Below are positions 1 to 4,631 of a DNA stretch of 5,529 bases, in pieces. Every line of letters begins with the position of its first letter. Positions within the stretch are counted from its first letter, which is position 1. Source of the stretch: Syntrophaceae bacterium (GTDB lineage Bacteria > Desulfobacterota > Desulfomonilia > Desulfomonilales > Desulfomonilaceae); the NCBI GenBank assembly GCA_014874425.1, contig JACWAG010000352.1, positions 1-5,529 of the forward strand, read 5' to 3'. The translations under genes were made by a program, and so were the position numbers. The notes under the pieces were generated by a model. The model searched no databases. It was given only the letters and a program-made list of their open reading frames with translations, and was not told the DNA's origin.

Positions 1-28
1 CACTTACTGGGACAAAAGCCCGGAGCTA
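1..28 (-). pseudogene. Continuation of the sensor kinase beyond the in-frame amber codon
   Basis: Reading through the TAG (complement of 26-28) in the same frame gives LRAFVPVS up to the window edge. Together with the preceding TRAV this aligns with a junction I recall from this sensor family, roughly T-R-A-x-L-L-R-A-F-x-P. The stop sits where a leucine is expected, and TTG to TAG is a single-base change. The gene is therefore probably a full-length kinase interrupted by a nonsense codon. Alternatives are a sequencing error, or an amber codon read as an amino acid. Only eight codons are visible, so the case depends on the motif match. Confidence 0.5.
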
Positions 29-706
29 AACAGCTCTAGTTGTGGCGCCGGTAAAAAGACTGAGCGGAAGATGTGCAGGCCCGTTAGTAAAAATAATTGC
101 GCAGCCTAAAAAGATAAACGCTATAGCAGTTAATAAACCCACAGGAATGACTCTCCCCACATAAAGCAGAGGGGCCCCGTAGATGTAACCCAGGATGAAC
201 ACCAAATTCGCAAAGATCAAGATGGAGACCAATATCGAAATGACGTCATTGAAAACGCTTTTACGGTTTCCTCTAAAGTAGGTTAAAAAACCCGAAGCTG
301 TGGTCGCTATGAGGAAGCAAGCTGATGCAATGGGCGAAATCCTGCCAACCATAACTGTTCCGAATGGTTCTGGGTTGGGGAGTAAAGCCGCTTCAAAGTC
401 GAACGGGTCGCCCAAGCAAAAATCTGTAAGGTCAAGGACACTTAGAGTTCCAACTACCGCTAGAAATACATAACACAGCACCCTATTAACAGCCCCTCGC
501 GAGCCTACAATTTGTGTAATTGTGGTTAGGCTGAGCAAGCCAAAGAGGATAGCTGTTAAAGGGGCCATTGGGATGTATCTTGCGCCAAAACCTGCAATTT
601 CAGGCTTCCCGATGTCCCAGCTTATAGACACCACTGCAACGATCCCCAATACAATCAGGCATGACGCCAATGCGTATTTGAAGTGAATCTCAAGTTTGAT
701 TTGCAT
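26..706 (-). CDS. N-terminal membrane sensing domain of a PAS/histidine-kinase-type sensor, ended by an in-frame TAG
   Basis: The 226-residue product is almost entirely hydrophobic. I see about six membrane segments, near residues 11-29, 46-66, 76-93, 120-143, 152-173 and 186-206. No soluble catalytic domain is present. Three repeated phrases, IPMAPLTAILFGLL (45-58), GRISPIASACFLIA (121-134) and YGAPLLYVGRVIPVGLLTAI (176-195), match by memory the membrane region found at the N-terminus of many PAS/histidine-kinase or GGDEF sensor proteins, especially in Desulfobacterota. The family function is signal input through the cytoplasmic membrane, and the ligand is unknown. In those proteins this region is followed by PAS and kinase domains, so a protein ending here would be only the sensing part. 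The ATG at 704-706 has a weak upstream GAG (CACGAGA, about 10 nt away). The gene lies 109 bp downstream of the Rieske gene on the same strand. Family recognition is fairly secure; whether this is a functional short protein or a broken gene is open. Confidence 0.7.
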   Translation of the reverse strand: MQIKLEIHFKYALASCLIVLGIVAVVSISWDIGKPEIAGFGARYIPMAPLTAILFGLLSLTTITQIVGSRGAVNRVLCYVFLAVVGTLSVLDLTDFCLGDPFDFEAALLPNPEPFGTVMVGRISPIASACFLIATTASGFLTYFRGNRKSVFNDVISILVSILIFANLVFILGYIYGAPLLYVGRVIPVGLLTAIAFIFLGCAIIFTNGPAHLPLSLFTGATTRAV

Positions 707-762
707 TGCAAATATCTCGTGAATATTATGGCCTGTCCAATGGGGCCATCAAAACCTCAATG

Positions 763-789
763 GATATATGGAAATCGGGGCTTTGACAA
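763..789 (-). promoter_or_regulatory. Weak candidate promoter for the sensor gene
   Basis: On the minus strand, TTGTCA (784-789) is followed after 15 nt by TATATC (763-768). The -35 hexamer is good, but the spacer is short and the -10 is only partial. It lies about 57 bp upstream of the sensor start codon. Cotranscription from the Rieske promoter is equally possible, because I see no convincing terminator between the two genes. Confidence 0.22.
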
Positions 790-815
790 TTGGTTCAGTC
801 GGGTCACCGAAGACT

Positions 816-1220
816 TCAGATAGTAATAAACAATTCACCGTTCTTCAGTTCAGTTCGATAAACCCTAATTGGCTTTTTAGCTGGCCCTTTAATATTATTG
901 CCCTGGTAGTCAAAAGTGGAATGATTAAGACTACAACAACGAAGGACTGGTTTCCCAGGAACAGGGTCCAGTTTGCGCCCGAAGTGGGTACACCGGTTTG
1001 AGAAACAATGGAAAGATCCTTCGTTGTCAGAAACTACCAGGATGGGTTCTTTCAGGCCGTTTCCCGTTAGACAAAAAGCGCCCCCCAACCTTTGCAGTTC
1101 AGGTACCTGGTCAATTTTGACTGTGACCATGTTCCCATTTAGTCGCCACAGTCCCTGGTCCAATGGCTTTGTTTCGGAAATGCCAGCGACAGACTTGAGG
1201 AAATCCAACAAAATGGACAT
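816..1220 (-). CDS. Small Rieske-type [2Fe-2S] protein with non-canonical second ligand box
   Basis: This 134-residue soluble protein has no signal peptide or membrane segment. Its C-terminal half is Rieske-like: strands around 60-72 lead into C77-T-H79, then 16 residues, then C96, with STFDYQGNNIKGPAKKPI (101-118) matching the usual …GSxFD…G.V..GPA..PL tail. Rieske domains hold a [2Fe-2S] cluster with two Cys and two His and act in electron transfer. The second box is normally C-x2-H-G, but here it reads C95-C96-S-L-N99-H100, so Asn occupies the histidine position and His is shifted by one. I recall related small proteins with CCSVGKST-like boxes that also lack this His, so it may mark a subfamily rather than a mutation. 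The start at 1218-1220 is set by a strong AAGGAGG 7 nt upstream. The gene is divergent from the PerR-like regulator, which suggests a role in oxygen or peroxide response. The partner and reaction are unknown. Confidence 0.8.
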   Translation of the reverse strand: MSILLDFLKSVAGISETKPLDQGLWRLNGNMVTVKIDQVPELQRLGGAFCLTGNGLKEPILVVSDNEGSFHCFSNRCTHFGRKLDPVPGKPVLRCCSLNHSTFDYQGNNIKGPAKKPIRVYRTELKNGELFITI

Positions 1221-1227
1221 ATTGCGG

Positions 1228-1234
1228 CCTCCTT
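1228..1234 (-). promoter_or_regulatory. Strong ribosome binding site of the Rieske gene
   Basis: On the minus strand AAGGAGG lies 7 nt before the ATG. This fixes the start codon and indicates efficient translation. Confidence 0.8.
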
Positions 1235-1246
1235 TCCTCTAAAGTA

Positions 1247-1263
1247 ATCACAAATATCACAAA
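1247..1263 (+). repeat. Tandem ATCACAAA direct repeat upstream of the Rieske gene
   Basis: ATCACAAA occurs at 1247-1254 and again at 1256-1263, a 9-bp period. Read on the minus strand this is two TTTGTGAT units in the same orientation. The unit resembles half-sites of CRP/FNR-family regulators (TTGTGA), but those normally bind inverted rather than direct repeats. It lies downstream of the candidate Rieske promoter, in the untranslated leader. Confidence 0.45.
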
Positions 1264-1271
1264 AGAAAAAA

Positions 1272-1300
1272 TGTAAACACTCAATTTCGACACGTTTCAA
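1272..1300 (-). promoter_or_regulatory. Candidate promoter of the Rieske gene
   Basis: On the minus strand, TTGAAA (1295-1300) is followed after 17 nt by TTTACA (1272-1277). The -10 matches the consensus at only three positions. An alternative is TTTACA as the -35 with TATTTG (1251-1256) as the -10. Either way the promoter is close to back-to-back with that of the PerR-like gene: the two -35 boxes are six bases apart. Confidence 0.3.
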
Positions 1301-1306
1301 AAATAC

Positions 1307-1335
1307 TTGACATCATTCCAGCAATTTTCTACTTT
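1307..1335 (+). promoter_or_regulatory. Candidate sigma-70 promoter of the perR-cydAB unit
   Basis: TTGACA (1307-1312, perfect -35) is followed by a 17-nt spacer and TACTTT (1330-1335), which keeps the three most conserved -10 positions (T1, A2, T6). Transcription would start near 1342, about 33 nt before the PerR-like start codon. Confidence 0.5.
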
Positions 1336-1349
1336 AAGTGCAAATGCTT

Positions 1350-1364
1350 CTTAATAGTGTTAAG
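1350..1364 (+). promoter_or_regulatory. Putative PerR/Fur-type operator (7-1-7 palindrome)
   Basis: The 15-mer CTTAATAGTGTTAAG is a 7-1-7 inverted repeat with one mismatched pair. This is the same size and geometry as the known B. subtilis PerR box (TTATAATNATTATAA). It sits just downstream of the predicted transcription start and overlaps the ribosome binding site of the PerR-like gene, a position suited to repression. Autoregulation, and control of cydAB through the same transcript, are inferred. Confidence 0.5.
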
Positions 1365-1374
1365 GGTTCTATAA

Positions 1375-1773
1375 ATGCATACCCAGCTCAATCATAGAAT
1401 GACAAAACAACGCCAAATCATCATCGAAGAACTTAGAAAAGTGACTTCACATCCCACCGCAGATCAGTTGTACGAAATGGTCAGGAAGAGACTCCCCAGG
1501 ATCAGCCTTTCTACTGTATACCGAAATCTGGAAACGCTATCGGCGGAAGGAATGATCCTCAGGCTGGATGTGGCGGGCGCTCAAAAACGGTTCGACGCGA
1601 CTGTAGAAAATCATTACCACATTCGCTGCAATCATTGTGGAAGGGTGGATGACGTTCACATGGAAACTATTCCTGAGATCGAGGAGATAGCTCGGAGGCG
1701 TTCCAGTTACCAGTCAGTTTCACATATCATTGAATTTAGCGGAATATGCCCTGATTGCTTTGGCCGAGGTTGA
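1375..1773 (+). CDS. perR: PerR-like peroxide-sensing regulator of the Fur family
   Basis: This 132-residue protein is a cytoplasmic DNA-binding repressor. The winged-helix part spans about residues 8-70, with the recognition helix in SLSTVYRNLETL (44-55). The structural zinc site is complete: C85-x2-C88 and C125-x2-C128. Aligned to B. subtilis PerR, the regulatory metal ligands all appear: H26, D74, H80, H82 and D93, matching H37, D85, H91, H93 and D104. The Asp at the RFD motif, where Fur proteins usually have Glu, favours PerR over Fur. In PerR, Fe-bound His37 and His91 are oxidised by H2O2, which releases DNA; H26 and H80 would be the equivalents here. The N-terminus is somewhat shorter than in B. 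subtilis. The ATG follows AAGGG by 8 nt. The gene lies 61 bp before cydA on the same strand, so it probably controls the oxidase. Fur-family membership is near certain; the PerR subtype is likely. Confidence 0.88.
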   Translation: MHTQLNHRMTKQRQIIIEELRKVTSHPTADQLYEMVRKRLPRISLSTVYRNLETLSAEGMILRLDVAGAQKRFDATVENHYHIRCNHCGRVDDVHMETIPEIEEIARRRSSYQSVSHIIEFSGICPDCFGRG

Positions 1774-1813
1774 AGCTAATTGCCTGTTGTCAAATCAATA
1801 CACCCGTCAATTT

Positions 1814-1823
1814 AGAAAGGAGG
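1814..1823 (+). promoter_or_regulatory. Ribosome binding site that decides the cydA start
   Basis: AGAAAGGAGG lies 11 nt before the ATG at 1835. The frame is open further upstream, but that stretch overlaps the end of the regulator gene and does not resemble CydA. The family N-terminus (…LSRLQFA…) begins right after this ATG. Confidence 0.8.
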
Positions 1824-1834
1824 TTGGTAATCAA

Positions 1835-3154
1835 ATGGATGCTGTGACTCTTTCACGTCTACAATTTGCAGTTGCGACCTATTTCCATTTCCTTTTTGTG
1901 CCGCTTACGTTGGGGCTCTCCATTCTGGTAGCCATAATGGAGACTAAATATGTGAGGACCGGCATAGAAGAATACAAAAGAATGGCGAAATTCTGGGGCA
2001 AGTTGTTCGTCATCAACTTCGCGATCGGTGTTGTAACAGGAATTACACTGGAATTTCAATTTGGCACAAACTGGTCGCGTTATTCCAAATATGTCGGGGA
2101 TATATTCGGCTCCCTCCTCGCGATAGAAGCGACAGTGGCCTTTTTCCTTGAGTCCACTTTCATCGGTGTGTGGGTTTTCGGTTGGAACAGGCTCTCTCCC
2201 AAGGCTCACGCCGTATGTATATGGCTGGTCGCCGCCGCGTCGAATATTTCAGCGTATTGGATCTTAACCGCCAACTCATGGATGCAGCATCCCGTGGGGT
2301 ACGTGATCAGAAACGGCCGAGCGGAATTGTCGGATTTCTGGGCTGTTATCTCACAACCTTACGCCATCTTGATGTTGCTACATGTTTTAAGCGGAGCCTA
2401 CATAGTGGCGGGTTTCTTCGTAATGGGCGTAAGCGCTTACCATCTAATCAGAAGACAGGAACTCTCCTTTTTTAAGAGGTCGTTCAGAATGGCGGCGATA
2501 TTCACGGTAATTTTCGCCTTGGCGGAAATCCTTGTGGGAGATATTCACGGCAAAGAAATGATGAAGTCCCAGCCGACCAAGGCAGCGGCTGCGGAGTCCG
2601 TATGGGAAACAACCAAAGGCGCTCCAATGTATTTGTTTGTGGTCCCTGATGAAGCCAACGAGCGAAACAAGGTTGAGATTCTGGGCATCCCGAAACTGCT
2701 TAGCTGGGTTGCCTTCGGGGACTCGGAGGGTGTTTACAGGGGACTCAAAGAATGGCCTAAGGAAGAAAGACCACCGGTGGCGATCACCTTCTGGTCTTTC
2801 CGGATCATGGTCGCTCTGGGAATGCTATTCGCGTTGATTAGTGTCATTGCTTGGCTAAAACGAAAAAATCCAGAGAATAGCCCAGGATTCCTCAAATTCC
2901 TGATCTATTGTATCCCGCTGCCATACATCGCCCTCGCTCTAGGCTGGACAGTAACCGAGGTAGGCCGCCAACCGTGGATTGTTTACGGCATGATGAAAAC
3001 ATCGGACGCCGCGTCTTCTGTCGGCGCGTCTCAGGTAGGACTGTCTCTGGCCGCCTTTGTAATTGTTTATTCGTTACTGGGGATCGCCTGTTTCTATCTT
3101 TTAATCAAAAACGCCCGTAAAGGGCCTGTTCCCATACCTGCTTTAGATCGTTAG
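1835..3154 (+). CDS. cydA: Cytochrome bd ubiquinol/menaquinol oxidase subunit I
   Basis: CydA carries hemes b558, b595 and d in the cytoplasmic membrane. With CydB it oxidises quinol and reduces O2 to water at high affinity. The 439-residue product shows the expected ligands by alignment to E. coli: H18 (H19), H183 (H186) and M325 in FRIMVALG (M393). E98 and E106 match E. coli E99 and E107. The quinol-binding loop begins with GDIHGKEMMKSQPTKAAAAE (235-254), where K249 and E254 match K252 and E257. The hallmark GRQPWIVYG is at 377-385. It is much shorter than the 522-residue E. coli protein, mainly after the loop start, so it belongs to the short-Q-loop class. About nine membrane segments are visible. 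All key residues are present, so it should be active. It is cotranscribed with cydB, 19 bp downstream, and probably with the PerR-like gene. Confidence 0.96.
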   Translation: MDAVTLSRLQFAVATYFHFLFVPLTLGLSILVAIMETKYVRTGIEEYKRMAKFWGKLFVINFAIGVVTGITLEFQFGTNWSRYSKYVGDIFGSLLAIEATVAFFLESTFIGVWVFGWNRLSPKAHAVCIWLVAAASNISAYWILTANSWMQHPVGYVIRNGRAELSDFWAVISQPYAILMLLHVLSGAYIVAGFFVMGVSAYHLIRRQELSFFKRSFRMAAIFTVIFALAEILVGDIHGKEMMKSQPTKAAAAESVWETTKGAPMYLFVVPDEANERNKVEILGIPKLLSWVAFGDSEGVYRGLKEWPKEERPPVAITFWSFRIMVALGMLFALISVIAWLKRKNPENSPGFLKFLIYCIPLPYIALALGWTVTEVGRQPWIVYGMMKTSDAASSVGASQVGLSLAAFVIVYSLLGIACFYLLIKNARKGPVPIPALDR

Positions 3155-3173
3155 GAAAAGGGGAGGATTCGCG

Positions 3174-4199
3174 ATGTTAGAAACAATCTGGTTTTTGCTT
3201 TGGGGTATCCTTTGGGCTGTTTATTTTATGCTGGACGGTTTTGATCTTGGTCTGGGAACACTTGCCCCGTTCATAGCCCGTAACGATAACGAAAAGAGGA
3301 TCATCTACAATTCAATGGGTCCTTTTTGGGACGCCAATGAAGTGTGGCTAATTACCGCTGGCGGGGTTACTTTCGCTGCTTTCCCGACTGCTTATGCGGT
3401 TATGTTCAGCGCTCTGTATACCCCGTTGTTGCTGTTGCTGTTCGCGTTGATAATTCGAGCTGTAGCCCTGGAATTCAGGAGCAAGGGGGAGAGCGAAGGT
3501 TGGCGTAAACTTTGGGATGTTTGCCACTTCTTGGGAAGTTTTGTCCCGGCTTTGCTGTTAGGGGTAGCTTTCGCAAATATTTTCAAGGGAATACCCATAG
3601 ATCAGGAGGGGATATTCCACGGCAATTTGTTAACATTACTGAACCCTTACGGGCTGCTAGGTGGGATATTGTTTGTGCTGCTTTTTCTTGTTCATGGGGC
3701 GTTATGGCTTGCAATCAAGGCTGAAGGCGATCTTGAAACAAGGGCAGCCAAGGCTGCTTCAGGAATATGGCTGATTTTGCTGATTGTGGCAGTGGTGTTT
3801 CTCGCGGCCACATGGTTTGCGACGGGCCTTTACTTGAACTACCTGAGCAACCCAATCCTTTTGATTATCCCAGTGGTTACAGTGCTAGCTCTTTTGGCGA
3901 CGAGGCTATTCATTAATCAAAGGGCTTTCTGGAAAGCATGGTTCGCCTCAAGTCTAACCATTGTTGGGGCCACTTTGTTTGGCGTGGTCGGATTGTATCC
4001 GAACCTTTTGCCATCCAGCCTCAACCCTGCATATAGTTTAACAATTTATAATTCTTCGTCCAGCTCTCTGACTCTCAAAATTATGCTGGGAGTGGCCCTA
4101 ACTTTTGTGCCTATAGTAATAGCGTATCAAATTTGGAGTTACTACGTATTCAGAGACAAGGTGACCAAAGACGACCTGGCTTCTGATGAAGCGTACTGA
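3174..4199 (+). CDS. cydB: Cytochrome bd ubiquinol/menaquinol oxidase subunit II
   Basis: CydB is the second membrane subunit of cytochrome bd oxidase. It pairs with CydA and stabilises the heme-binding core. The 341-residue length is normal for the short-loop class. Family motifs are clear: LDGFDLGLG (20-28), GPFWDANEVWL (49-59) and RAVALEFR (95-102). About eight to nine hydrophobic segments follow one another, with no soluble domain. The start has a GGGGAGG ribosome binding site about 7 nt upstream. No CydX-like small subunit gene and no cydCD assembly genes lie downstream. A hairpin terminator starts about 25 bp after the stop, so the operon appears to end here. Confidence 0.96.
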   Translation: MLETIWFLLWGILWAVYFMLDGFDLGLGTLAPFIARNDNEKRIIYNSMGPFWDANEVWLITAGGVTFAAFPTAYAVMFSALYTPLLLLLFALIIRAVALEFRSKGESEGWRKLWDVCHFLGSFVPALLLGVAFANIFKGIPIDQEGIFHGNLLTLLNPYGLLGGILFVLLFLVHGALWLAIKAEGDLETRAAKAASGIWLILLIVAVVFLAATWFATGLYLNYLSNPILLIIPVVTVLALLATRLFINQRAFWKAWFASSLTIVGATLFGVVGLYPNLLPSSLNPAYSLTIYNSSSSSLTLKIMLGVALTFVPIVIAYQIWSYYVFRDKVTKDDLASDEAY

Positions 4200-4224
4200 T
4201 CCTCAACCACCACTTAAATGTCTG

Positions 4225-4265
4225 CCTCAGGTCCTCTGAATCGAAGGACCTGGGGACTTTGTCTA
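4225..4265 (+). terminator. Hairpin terminator after cydB
   Basis: Bases 4225-4235 pair with 4245-4255 in an 11-bp stem (CAGGTCCT with AGGACCTG as the perfect core, one wobble pair outside it) around a 9-nt loop. The following stretch, ACTTTGTCT, is only moderately T-rich, so termination may be incomplete or partly factor-assisted. Confidence 0.65.
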
Positions 4266-4392
4266 CGATTATGAGTGTTCAATAACCTCGGAATCTTCGT
4301 TCACGGATCTCCTGCCCAACGTCATCTCCCATTGAGAAAATCAGCATTCAACGGCTATACTTTGTCGAAATTTCTTTCTGTGAATTAGTAGA

Positions 4393-4421
4393 TTGCGGGG
4401 GATATTTTATGTTAGTATAAT
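4393..4421 (+). promoter_or_regulatory. Candidate upstream promoter of the phosphate transporter
   Basis: TTGCGG (4393-4398) is followed by a 17-nt spacer and a perfect TATAAT (4416-4421). The -35 matches only at TTG. The surrounding sequence is strongly AT-rich. Confidence 0.4.
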
Positions 4422-4432
4422 TTTTTAAATAA

Positions 4433-4472
4433 TATTCAGATTCGTGATTGACAGTTCATATGTATTCAGATT
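4433..4472 (+). repeat. 10-bp direct repeat TATTCAGATT, 30 bp apart
   Basis: TATTCAGATT occurs exactly at 4433-4442 and 4463-4472, start to start 30 bp, close to three helical turns. The copies bracket the TTGACA element, as expected for a regulator binding one face of the DNA. The sequence does not match the enterobacterial Pho box (CTGTCAT repeats). Confidence 0.55.
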
Positions 4473-4477
4473 ATAGA
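4448..4477 (+). promoter_or_regulatory. Candidate downstream promoter of the phosphate transporter
   Basis: A perfect TTGACA (4448-4453) is followed by an 18-nt spacer and TATAGA (4472-4477). The start would be near 4484, giving a leader of about 150 nt. One copy of a 10-bp direct repeat touches the -10 and another lies just upstream of the -35. Confidence 0.45.
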
Positions 4478-4631
4478 CGCGCGAGACCAAGTTCATAAAA
4501 AGCAAAGCGACATTGTGACAAGTTTTAGGTTTGACCTGACCACACTTGAAGGGGGATGGGAACGCGACAGGAACTAGTGTCCTGATCTCCTATCAACATC
4601 TTTAAGTGATTAAAACTGGAACAACGAAACA

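Larger units (their letters stand above)
4266..4631. other. Intergenic region of about 365 bp between cydB and the phosphate transporter
   Basis: I find no credible gene here in either strand. Bases 4266-4390 show nothing recognisable. Bases 4391-4480 are very AT-rich and hold two candidate promoters and a direct repeat. Bases 4484-4631 would be a long leader, with a small hairpin at TTAGGT/ACCTGA near 4530 and a CAGGA/TCCTG hairpin at 4568-4584. The lack of coding content suggests a control region for the downstream transporter. Confidence 0.6.

Noticed and set aside
728..749. ATGGCC/GGCCAT hairpin as a terminator of the Rieske gene
   Set aside because: The stem has only six strong pairs and neither strand has a T-run after it; it also lies inside the presumed leader of the next gene.
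768..1242. Plus-strand open frames of 77 and 89 codons across the Rieske region
   Set aside because: They lie antisense to a clear Rieske gene with a strong ribosome binding site, and their translations show no family features.
1730..1834. N-terminal extension of CydA starting at a TTG
   Set aside because: It overlaps the end of the regulator gene, has no CydA-like sequence, and the ATG at 1835 has a strong Shine-Dalgarno and the family N-terminus.
1859..2209. Minus-strand open frame of 116 codons inside cydA
   Set aside because: It is antisense to well-conserved CydA residues and has no recognisable domain.
4217..4276. An 18-codon ORF after cydB as a possible CydX subunit
   Set aside because: It runs through the terminator hairpin, is hydrophilic and basic, and has no ribosome binding site.
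4556..4585. A 9-codon leader peptide after AAGGGGG in the pit leader
   Set aside because: The G-rich stretch abuts the ATG with no spacing, so it cannot act as a normal ribosome binding site.
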